64,000 bases of DNA from Liolophura sinensis (taxonomy: Eukaryota > Mollusca > Polyplacophora > Chitonida > Chitonidae), in the NCBI RefSeq assembly GCF_032854445.1, contig NC_088295.1, positions 39,109,385 through 39,173,384 of the forward strand, written 5' to 3'. A program made the translations under genes and the position numbers. The notes under the pieces were generated by a model. That model saw nothing but the letters and a program-made list of their open reading frames with translations. It was not told where the DNA came from and did no database searches. The number at the start of each line of letters is the position of its first letter. Positions within the stretch are counted from its first letter, which is position 1. This document shows, piece by piece, positions 1-12,400 of the stretch.

Positions 1-439
1 TGAAGGGCAAGGTTCAGTTCATCCAGTATTATCCAGTGACCCTTTCTCATTGCATCCACTAATACACCTAAAATATCAAACAAAATGAGGGACAGCTTAA
101 CAACACTGTATCGCAGCCTTATCATGGCAAGCAAATGCAACAAAGAATACTACATTTGTTCCCCCCAAAAATCTAAACTGATTACTTACGCTTTTTTATA
201 TCAAAAATCATACTAAAATAGTATTTTATTATACTATGATTAATATACCTAGACCTTACCTTCCTTAAACACCAGTTTGCCATGTTCATTAGCTGTATAG
301 GACCCAATATACTCCTGAAGGTCTGTGTGCTCGTGGTTGTTGACCCTCACACAGAAGTGACCAGTGGCCTTAGCTAGCCAGCTGACAAGACTGGTCTTCC
401 CTACAGATGTCCTCCCCCTGGAGCAACACTGGGTGTTGG
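1..439 (-). CDS. MDN1: MDN1 AAA3 start (Walker A and Walker B exons), with a one-base frame disruption
   Basis: Exon 439-260 should read QHPVLLQG, a two-residue step, then TSVGKTSLVSWLAKATGHF and VNNHEHTDLQEYIGSYTANE, ending KLVFKEG. Exon 67-1 continues VLVDAMRKGHWIILDELNLA (Walker B) and leaves the window. The match to human AAA3 is strong. However, HPVLLQ and TSVGKTS lie in different frames: one base too many occurs in the G-rich stretch at about 411-418. Without it, phases at both exon ends agree. A homopolymer error in the assembly is the likeliest cause. The frame could also be kept by using an acceptor at 418, but that removes the strand before the P-loop. Confidence 0.85.
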
Positions 440-3400
440 CTGAAGAGAAGGAAAACAGTAATCTCAGTTCCAAAAAACTTAATGCCTTTCAGATTAAAAT
501 TGTTGACTCCCAGATTAACACTAGTGACTCCCAGATTAACACCGTAACTCCCAGATTAATATGGGTGACTCCTGGATTAACATGGGTGACTCCTGGATTA
601 ATACTGAGGAAATCCCAGGTTAACACGGGTGACTCCTGCATTAATACTGGTGAATCCCAGGTTAAGATGGGTGACTCCCAGATTAACACTGGTGACTCCC
701 AGTTTAACCCTGGCGATTCCCAGATTAACACTGGTGACTCCCAGATTAACATGGGTGACTCCCAACTTTAATGTTTGAACTGGTGGTTCCTACAGAGGCT
801 GAATAAGACTGATTTATTACAATAATAACTTATGTACATAAGACAAAATATCTCACCCTGCTGAAACAATCCTTGCTAGATCTTTGAGGTTGCCACGCAC
901 TGATGGGGTAAGAATGTAATTCTCGGGAATATGGGGGGACAGTTTGCCCAGGGGGAGCCAGTAGCCCTGAATATTCACATGCTTGCCACCAGGAGGCTCT
1001 GGTAACTCATGCTTCAGAATGGACTTGATGTTGGCCTTTCCCAGCACATAGTGACACACAAGTTGTTCAACAAGTGGGTGTGAGGAGCGGTTGAGCTGGG
1101 TGAGAAAACTTAAACAGAAACCCTTAGACAGGGCAAGCAAAGAGGGCAAGTGAGTTTATATGTGTAAATTATTTCCAGATTTACCTGAATTTACAACATT
1201 TTCAGACGATGAAATTTGGGTGCAATGTGCAGGATTGCTCAACATTAACTCTTTTCCTACACTTACGAGCACAGACACAATGACATATTTCAGAAAAGAA
1301 CTAAGTGACAAACCACCGGGACTAATTTGTTCTGCTAGGCAGTGTTCCCCATTTATGTATCTTAAAGACTATTATTTTATTACTCATTCAAATTTTTGCT
1401 ATCCTTTATTACGTTTACTCTAATTCCTCAACCTTTTCGCATGTTTGCCAGGTGTTTATTTAAGCATATTCTGAAGACATTATTCTGTGTAAACTGATAA
1501 AATCATAGTTTCTGGGATGCACTGAAACTGGCCATCTGATCAATGTAGCTTTGTCTCCAATATCAAATTTAAAATGTGTATAAATTGCACTGGAATTGCT
1601 CTTTTATATGCGGAAAGTATGAGGAATTAGAGTAACTACTTTTTGACTAATGCTATGTTACCGTGATAGTTATTTCCATGTGGCACTAAATTCGTAAACA
1701 ATGGGTATTACACACATCATTATTCTTACCTCATAGAGAGACCTGGACACCTGAACACAGGGATTCTTTGCAGCATATCTTACAGCTCTACACAAGGTTC
1801 GCAAACTGAGAATAAAGAGTTAAATATCCTGAATATAAGATTTTAAAGGAAACATTGAAAGGTACCATAAAACAAAGAAAATGGTTGTAAGAAAAATGAA
1901 GAAACATATGCTCACAAAATGAAAAAAAAATCAGGTTTGAGGAATTTTATATTTCTTAGTGACCCATCCATTTTATGCATATTCTCTGTCAATGGTGATT
2001 TGGAAATGATGTCAATGATGAACATACTCGGAATGCAAGAGCAGTTCGGCTCCCAAACAAAGTTGTTTTCACAGCTATCACTCTTGATATACACTCCAAT
2101 ATACATGACTAAAAGGGTAAATATATGTCATCTTAGTGTAAAACTGACGACAGATATATATGTCTTTAAAGAGGAGAAATAATATTCCTATATCACAGTG
2201 GGGTGTACAACTGGTGATATGCAGATATAATATGCTAACAGTATTGCTACATCACAGAAGGTGTAAAACTGGGGATATGCAGATATAAAATGCTAAAAGT
2301 ACTGCTACATAACAAAAGATGTACAACTGGTCATATGCACATATAAAATGCTATAAGTCTTGCTACATCAAAGAAGGTGTAAAACTGGGGATATGCAGAT
2401 ATAAGATGCTAACAGTATTGCTACATCACATAAGGTGTACAACTGGTCATATGCAGATATAATGTGCTAACAGTATTGCTACATCACAGAAGGTGTAAAA
2501 CTGGGGATATGCAGATATAAAATGCTAAAAGTATTGCTACATCACATAAGGTGTACAACTGGTGATATGCAGATATAATATGCTAACAGTATTGCTACAT
2601 CACAGAAGGTGTAAAACTGGGGATATGCAGATATAAAATGCTAAAAGTATTTGCTACTACACAGAAGGTGTAAAACTGGTGATATGCAGATATAAGATGC
2701 TAAAAGTATTGCTCCTGTTGATAGTGTGATGCCATAGTCAATTTACATACTTTTTAACAAAGGTGTAATTTTATCTCAGCTTGACTCTAACTGATGGGTT
2801 CTTCATTCATTTGAATTCCTACCTTGATTACATAGTATATATCTATATTTTCATTTTTATCAGTAAATCTTAGATATCACTAAATTTTTTTATGATGCAA
2901 CTATGATAAACTCTGTATCCTTGATAACAGTTCTCAGCTGTTTGTTGTACCCGGGCTCTGCCTGGTTTCCTGCCAACAAAAAAACCAAAGCTCAATTTGT
3001 ACCCCTACCTGAAATGTGGTCTGTGTCCTGTGCCGTCTGTCAGGCGCTTGTCTGCCTCTCTTCTGACCGCCAAGTAAAACTTGACCACACCGTCCAGCTG
3101 AGATGAGGACAGAGAAAGCCCCTTAAGGTACTCTGCAGTCAGGATGGTCAAGTCTGACACTGAGACCACCTCATCAACATATAGCTCTGTGAATCTACAG
3201 AACAACAAAATAATATCTTATATTTATTTGATTGGTGATTTACGCCGTAATTAAGAATATTTCACTAATGCAATGGCGGCCAGCATTTTGTTGGCAGGAA
3301 ACCAGGCAGAGCCCGGGTACAACAAAACATTATAAACAGAAAGTAAGATGAAACATTTATAAATGGGTAAAATGCTTTCTGCAGTTTGGTTCTCAAATTT

Positions 3401-6400
3401 TATTATTATTTTTTCTACATCTTTCCTTTCTTTCATTTTTTGCCTCAAATATCTATATAGTCATAGCCTACATCATGTATGCAAGAAAAAATTCAAATAT
3501 GGACTTACAAAATTAAAAGCATATGCAAATTACCTACACCATTGCTGTAGTACCCATACAAATATTCTACCAGCAGACAAAACAAGTCACATTTGCCAAT
3601 TATGGGAACAGTACTCCATCACAGCACACAAACAAGCTGAAGTGTGTACAAAATTTTACAGCTGCTTTCAGCGATATATACACAGATGTATTGAAGTCAA
3701 TCAGAGTATTGTTCGGTGAAGTACACTGAACATGTGAGGTGGAATTTGATGTCGAGCCAGAAGTTATTCTTTAAAAGCTGCACTTAGCAGACAACAAAAA
3801 GTGGAAAGGCAAATAATAGAAAAAAGAAAAACAAATATCACTATAAAACAATTATTTTTCTCACATGTAGTGTTTTCTTGCTTTTGCATAATACTATATT
3901 TCAAGTAAAGTTCATTTTGATGAATTTCTTATCAGAAAAACTGCAAAATTGATGACCAAAATATCACTTTTATGCCTTTGTGCTTCTGAAGGTGCATTTT
4001 TATATATTAAACTTTAGGTAAAATACTTAGTTTACCACAACAAAATTAAGTACGCTTCTAAAGCAAAATACACCTACCTGTTTCTAATACCCAATGGCAG
4101 ATCTTTTTTGCCGACATCAGTGGCTGGGTTCATACAAGCAAACAGTCGGAAGTTCTCGTGTCTAACAACTGGCTCAGTGTCACTGAAAAATCATACAGAA
4201 CTTCTCATGTAATCAAAAAAAAAATCATATTAATAATTTGGGAGTGAGTCATATGTCTTATTTGAATACTTAGTACACATGGTACATGGACAGTCCCGGT
4301 GTTCGCCTAGGCCACTAAAACCACTATTCTCCACCAGAAGTATAAGTGAAATATTCTTAAATATGGAGTAAAACTCAAATTAAATACATAAAATATTTGA
4401 ATACAGTCACTTTAACTCTCAGAAAGTCTGATAAAACTGGGTTTAGGGCTAGTTTAAAAGTGGAACGAGGTACAGACAAGTTTTCAGCCATTCCAAGCGA
4501 ACTGGTGCCCCAAGATGTGGGTCTAAAATAGAGAGGGGCCAAAAACTGACAAAAATTACAGAAGAGTGGAAATCAGCACGCAGAGTTAAGGAGTCGTGAC
4601 TCAAAACTGGAGCTCTGGATATAAAAAGTAAGGCCCAGCTTTTATATGACAGCCACAGACAACGTATTCAGCGAAATTTTTTCACTATGTAAGAGTGCTT
4701 TATCTCATCAGCAGAAAATAAACAATTTCACTATTCTTAGTATAACTTGAATAATTACTTATTTCAAATTATTCATGAAAACCAAAGAGAAACTTGCTCT
4801 AAATTTAACCAGCCAAAGCTGTGTATTTATACTGATGCAGTTATGGACAAATAAGAATAAGTCACCTCTGCAGGATATACTTCGCATTTCCTGCTGGAAA
4901 AAATTCTGGCATATAAAAAGTGGGGAGCCCAAGCATACTTGGGATCCCACCACTTGAAAAGTGGGCGTGTCCTGGGCCCCTGTTGTTTCAATGTCACTGA
5001 TAGTCAGCTTACGTACCCCCGCTCAGTGAGCATCACAGACCCCTGCTTACTCTCCAGTAACCCGCTCAAACACTCCAGCGTCTCTGCAGTAGCAAGGTTG
5101 ATCTCATCAAGCAACACCCAGTCTCCCTGACGCAGAGCACTCACCAGGGTGCCCTAGACAAGACACAAACATTATCAAGATCTAATTCCACATTTACTAA
5201 GTTGAAATGTCATTGTGATACACAACGTTGAAGAATATGCAGGTTCTTCAGAGATGAAGATTAAATTCAAAGTGATTTTTGTTTGGTTTTAAAAATCAGG
5301 AAAAAATGGGGGTACTGTCATTCCTCAACTTTTTCGCATGTGAAAGAGCAACTTTCAGTGAAATTCATGCACATTTTTAAGTTGATTTTGGAAACAAAAT
5401 TACATTGGTTGGATTGGCCAATTTCAGGGCTTCACACATGACATAGGATGAATGATAATCAGGTAAGGCTACATAGGCATTATCACACAGTAGCATATTT
5501 TGGGATAAAACTTATTCTGGAATAAAGCCTCATCGTGAAAAATTTGTGACTGTCCATGAACTAGAAACAAAATGCCTACAGTGCATTACCTTCAAAGCTA
5601 AAGACATTTCTTCTGAATGGACTGTTTGAAAGTGTTATTAAATTACAAGTGATTTCGCACAGAAAATCTGTGATAAAATTTCTAATCACTAAATAAAAAG
5701 AAATTTTGATGAATAATACCTTACCTCTATAAACTGAAAGGCTAAAGCCTTCTCTGTCTGGGTAACTTGAAGCCGCAATCTGTGCAATTTTTCCTTCATA
5801 TCCTTCCATTCTTCTTGTTGAGGATCTGAAGTAACAAAGAATTAAGTCAATGAGCTCTTGCCGAGATATTCATATGAAAACTTCTATTTATTGCAAATTT
5901 ATCTCAAACAAAACCTTGACACCTTCTTGTTTGTGTCATCCAACCAAAATCTTACCTGACTGACTTTTCTTTAGAGCAGCCTTCAATGTATGTTCCAATA
6001 AAGAAAACAGGTCTGTCCATCTTCTCTTTATAAAACAATCCTACAAACGACAACAGAAATCCTGTATCAGATAAAAGCTCACAAAAACTTACGGGAGAAC
6101 TCCTACTACATTCATTTCTTGATAACAGAATTGTCTTCTGTGATATCAAATTACTTGCAAAAAAAAAACAATTCACTGAAACAATGGATAAACTGCAGAA
6201 TTTTTTTTTTTACACTCAATCACAGTTCGCTACTTTGGTCTTGGCTTACAAACGCTCTCTGAATATCCAACTGAACATCATGAACATTTTTTTCTTTCTT
6301 GTATAAAATTTACTCCACCTGCATGTGTTGTAGAAATTTGACATTCTGTTTCCTAGAGAACGTCTTGCAGAATAACAGCTCAAAGTCATCTTTAAATGGT

Positions 6401-9400
6401 CTGACAACATGGCGAATGTCAACGGGTTTAAATCTGTAAAAAAATGAAATGAAGATATAATTTGCTTCATTCTGTTTACAATAACATATTTCAAACAAAC
6501 AGGTGTTACCGTAATTATTCAACCTTTTCACATGTTTGCAAGGTTTTTATTCAAGCACATTCTGAAGGCATTTTTCTGTGTTGATTAAAAAAATTATACT
6601 TTTGTGTGAAGCCCTGAAACTGGTCAATCCAACCAATGTAGTGTCAAATTGAAAATGTGCACAAATTTCACTGAAAGTTGCTTTTTCATATGCGAAATGA
6701 GGTTGAGGAATTAAGGTATGTGAAAATGATATTACTTACCCTCCAAGTAAATCTGAGCTATCACTCTGCTGATTCATGTTGATAACCTTCAACTTGTGAC
6801 CTTCAACAGACAGTATCATGATTTATTTATTCATTTATTTGATTGGTGTTTTTACACTGTACTCAGGAATGTTTCACTTATACGACGGCGGCCAGTATTA
6901 TGGTGGATGGAAACCGGGCAGAGCCCAGGGGAAACCCACAACCATGCGCAGGTTGCTGCTAGACCTTCCCACGTACGGAAGGAGAGGAAGCCAGCACAAG
7001 CTGGACTTGAACTCACAGTGACAGCATTGGTGAGAGACTCCTGGGTCATTACGCTGCGCTAACCAACTGAGCCTCAGAGGCCCCGACAGTATTATTATTT
7101 ATTTATTTGATTGGTGTTTTACGCTGTACTCAAGAATATTTCACTTATACGACGGCAGCAAGCATTATGGTGGGAGGAAAAAGCGCTGAGCCCAGGGGAA
7201 ACCCATGACCATTCGCAGGTTGCTGGCAGACCTTCCCACGTACGGCCGGAGAGGAAGGCAGCAACAGTATTATGAAGGGATGAGATAAAACATATAGTGT
7301 TCAACATATGCAATCGCAAGTCTTAAGAAATACTTTTCCCATTTATGTTTGTATTTAATAGGGTTGGCAAAAAACTATGATATTCTTAATCCAGTTTTCT
7401 TTTGCAATGCATTCCACACATTAAATATACATACACATATAAGAAAGAACAGATTATAACAAGTTAAACTGTTCTGCATGTAATCATAAAAAGAAAAACT
7501 TTTTTGTTCATACCGGAGACGTAAATATAAAATGCTACAAACTGTAGCCATTAATAAAACCCAAAGATTTACCAAGTTGCTGAGCCAGGAACTGTACACT
7601 GGAAGTTTTGCCAGTTCCTGTTTCTCCCACCAGGAGGACAGGCTCACTATCAGCCACACACACAGCCACTCGCTCCAGTAACACTGTAGACTGACGCGTG
7701 AAGGCAAAACTTCCTGATGACGGTCTGAAACGAAATCAACAACAACTGACAAGTTGAGAACTTGCTGGAGCGACACTGAGAAGATGAGATAAACAACAAA
7801 GTGGTTCTGCAGCTTCTATATGCTTAGCAACTTTATATATTCTGTATAAGCTTATGCCATGCATGCAACTTTGCATTTTCTAACAGAGTTGATGATGACA
7901 TACCAGTACATAAAAATCAACATGATAATTTCAGATGGCATAAAAAAGTTAAGTTGACAGGATAATCCATTTATGGGACAAAGCCATCTCTGACTTTAGT
8001 CAACATTTGCAAAAAAAAATTATTTTTGTTCTTTAGAAATTACAACTTTGTCTACTCCATGAATGTTCTCCTCAGATAAATGTGACAAAATTTCAACTTC
8101 AATACAAAACACTAAGCATTGTGAAGAGGTTTTAAATTTTGACATAAGTCAGAAAATGGCTTTGTGGAATCGGACCCAGAAGATTTTCTAACTTACAGCA
8201 AAATGTCTGCCAGATATGCTCAATATGAAAAGAGAATACCATCTCACACCAATATGTCATTACAATGTAATAACATCCAAACACAAAAACTGTAGGTCAC
8301 GACCTCACGTCGTCATATTAACTCACTGGACAAGTGAGATGACAGAGGTTATGACCTTCTCACAGACCACGCTCTTGATGTGAGCTTACATGTACATGTA
8401 GCTTTTGTTTAAGCAGTGGAATGTGGGGGGATATTAATTTATCTGTTGAGTATATGTTCTCACACAAAACTGATACTGACATATTGCAATGTGCAAATCA
8501 GAATACCTTTTCAGAGAGATTTGGTCTTCAATTTTCCTTGGTAAATCTACCCTTCCAACAGTAAAGCTTGAGGGCTTGATCTCAACACTGGGTTTGTATT
8601 TCGTGCAATAAAACTCTGCCTGAAAATATATAAATGATATTTTAAAACCTACAAACATTTCAATTTTTCTTATTTGCATTTATGGTCACATTGAACATTT
8701 TAACATGAACTGCTTCTTAAAAATCACTTACTTTGACTATGGAAATACTCACTTTATCTTTGCTGATGTTAAGTTTAGTTGCAATAGCAACAGCCACAGC
8801 TGTTCGTTTTTCAGGTTGTGAAATGCTGGCACAGAAGCAATCCAGGGCGTGCTGAAAAACCATGGCTGCGGACTCAGGACTTTTTACATCAAAGCTTCCA
8901 GCTATCCGTCTGCACCATGTCATCAGGTCTCTGCAGGCCAGAAAATGTGTTCATTGCCTTCCATGTCAATTTAGACAATCTTAATATGATATGTCTACAC
9001 TTACCAAAACAGAAGATGTTCACTATGAGGAAAAACAACCGGTCGAAACAGGCGCATGTTGTTTGGAAAAAAGGCACAAACATAATCTGAATTTGTTGAA
9101 TTTTGATATCCCTTTTACGGTTAGCAATATACACATGACAGATACATCATACAACATTTCATTATTTGAGAGTTTATTAATAACTGTCAAACTTTTAGCG
9201 CAAAGTCTAAGACCTACAGTTTTAGAGATCACCAAGCTATCTCAGACTTAAGACAAAATTTCAAACACTGAACTTGGTATGTTTCTTTTCGTTATTTACC
9301 TGAAATTTGTTTTACAATACCTTCCCCAAAATTTATGTTGTCAAACAATATTTTGATAGAAATAACACTCTGAAAGTGATTTGAAATTTTCTTGTTTTTT

Positions 9401-12400
9401 TTTCTGTCTGAGATCGTTTCCTGATCCCTTCGTTAGCTTCTGGTCACAACACCTTTAATCGAGAACATCTCACAACAGTAACTGTGCCAAAGGGAGAGAA
9501 CCTACCGCATAGATATCAGCCTCCCCTCATGAGACAAGAACTTTCCAACAGTCTCCGTGTCCACATCTGTGTCCATATTATCACAGGACAAATCATGTTT
9601 GCCTGCTGACAGCATGAAGTAGATATCCAACAGCCTGTGTACAACTGTAGACAGTTGAGGAAAACGCCTCACTATCACCTGATAACAAAGAAAATCCACT
9701 ATCAATCCGAAATCCCCAAATTTCATCAACAGTTCATCAATGAAGAGCTTATTTGATTGGAGTTTTATGCTACACTCAAAAATTTTTCACTTCTTCGATG
9801 GTGACCAGCATTAAGGTAGGAGGAAATATTATTATACTGGTGGAAGATCAGTGGTCTTCAGCCACCTTCCTGTAGGACCATACTCGAAAGCACTGTTGAC
9901 CACTTCTTATTCAAGTGTTGCACATTTGAGATGGATAGTCTGATTGGTAACATTAACTTTTTTGGTTGAAATGTGTTACATTACTGTCCAAAGAGGCCAC
10001 GTTGACCATGAACGAATGATCTCTGGTTTTAGAGTGAGAATAGAATTCTACGGCATTCCACAGAACTCCTCCATGATTACCACCACAATGGTGTCCATGC
10101 GTCCAAGCAGTAATATGGTTTATGTTGCAGAGCATTTAACAAGAAAGCTGAAAATGGCTGAATGTGTGCATTTATTTTAAAAGGCAATAGACAGGTTTAA
10201 AGTGAAAGACAACTGTAGGCCAAATATACATATTTCCATCGATATTCTATATCACACAGGGTTTTGTGACCATATCCGAGAGATCTCAGGTAAAAGTAAG
10301 CCAAATTGCAAACAATGCGAAAATGGAAAGTTATTTCTATAACCCGAGATGGCATGTGTTTTCCCTGATATCGTGTCATGTTAAACCAAGTAGGAACACA
10401 ATGTCGTGGTATGTGGCTTTGTGTTTCTGCTTGCTTTGACATGGTGCAACTCATGGCCTAGGAAGAATTCCGGATTGTATGTTCCGAAATATCTAATGTG
10501 ATATTATTTCTTATCTTTTGTTTAAACTGAACAGAGGGACCTACATAGAGCCCTGATAGACTCTGACCACTGGTAAATCCTCAGAAACCATAAGCGAATA
10601 CAGTAGCACATGATTAAGCACTTTTTTCCTTTTTCCAAGCTTAACCTGCATGAAACCCTCTTAACATTACAAGCATGCCAATGCCACGGTGATGTACTGC
10701 TGACTGTGCTGTCTGTCATGGTGGTCACATGCATGTTAAGCTAAGGTTGCGTTGTGCATTATGGCCCGGAATGATTAACCTCACCTGTTGTAGTTCTGCC
10801 CTGGACAGAGATTCCACATTGATCTGTCTCCAGAGTTTCTCAAGCAAGGCAGAGTTAGAGCCTGCCTGACTGTGCCAGCCTAGTACACCATGCAGCAATC
10901 TGTCAAACACATAAAAGAGGTTTCACGTTTTTAACCGCACATTAATAACTCAAAATTTGAAGTTCAATTCAAAAAGCATTAGTAGTATAACGTACTTAGG
11001 GAGTGCTCAAATTTTCTTTGATACACCACTGTGATCAGTTGATATATTTTCCTTGAAACTTTGATATAGGTCTTTTTCAAACTGCAACATAATGTACGAA
11101 AATATGTAAATTTAACAACTTTCAACCAAAAAAAATTCACCAAAGTGTGTGAAAAAAAATGCACCTTTGAGTGAAAAATATCTGGAAGCCTGGGGCTGTG
11201 TGCAGGTTGCCTCCATGGCCAGGCAGGGACAGAGCGTGGGTCTCTAGCAGGGGTAGCAGTACTGACAGTACCTCCATAGGGGCGTAGTCTATGTCCTCTA
11301 GCAGCAGCCAGTGTCCCCCCGTCACAGCCTGAGTGAGGACCCCGGGCTGCCACACGAACTCCCCAGGGATGTCAGTACATCTGTATGTCCCCAGCAATGC
11401 CTGACACAAGCAGCATTAAGAGAATAAGTATGCATTTTCTCGCTCATTTATTGTTTTATTCACTCGACATAGATATATCACTTTTATCAAACTCTTAATC
11501 ACTGTTTTTGAAATAGTGAAAATCCTTGTACCACTGTGCAGCACTTGTAGTTTTCAACTAAGAAATAACCAAGGTTGTCTCTGGACAGGATCATTTAAGT
11601 AGTTGAAAAATGTTTTGCTACTTATTCAAAAATATTTCAGGATGGTCTGGCTAAGATGAAGGAAATCTCAAAACTTCACAAAAGAATTTTTCACTTAAAA
11701 TAACGTAGATCACATTTATGGGCGGCGAAAACCATATTGCCTAGGGTAACAAATGTCCTCACCAGGTGTCTTTACAAACCTCTTGATTAAAAGCAACAAA
11801 CAAACCGAAATCTGAATATGAGTCTGAAATGTGTTTGGTCAAGTGATGATCACTTGCAGCAGCATAACTGAACTAACAAGGAACCAGGGACGTTCATAAT
11901 TTGTTTACAAAAGCAACTACTGAGTGATTCAATTCATCTTTTTTTCAGAATATCCCCATCATAAGATAATCACCATATTTGCAGACAAGAATATAAGGCA
12001 ATGTCTAGGAGAATTTACCATTACATAAACACTTGAATCTGTATTTTGACAAAACTCACCTTACTGTCTGTCTGGTCACCTAACTGTAACTTGATGAACT
12101 GTGGAGCCTGCCCTCTGCCGGTCACCCTGGCCAGATATTCTACTAGACTGGTCTTGCCACACCCTACTGGCCCCTGGAGCAGGACAGGCTGGGAGGAGGC
12201 CACAGCTAAGGCCAGACTCCTCAGGGTGGACAGAGTAGAGGCTGTCATTACCAGCCCTCTATCATCATCAAGGTTGTGCTGTCAAAGGCATATAGAGTGA
12301 GTCAGAATTTGAAATCAGTGTTTCTAACTTTTTTCCACTTTTTCTCCTATTTTCCATACCTTTGTCAATTTAATTTTGCTGGAATAGGCTGTCTCAGACA

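Noticed and set aside
364-771. 135-codon frame with DSQINTG heptads
   Set aside because: The 21-bp repeat unit keeps frames open on both strands; it overlaps an MDN1 exon on the other strand.
6796-7062. 88-codon frame beginning MTFNRQYHDLF
   Set aside because: Translation of a SINE; the same peptide types recur at each copy.
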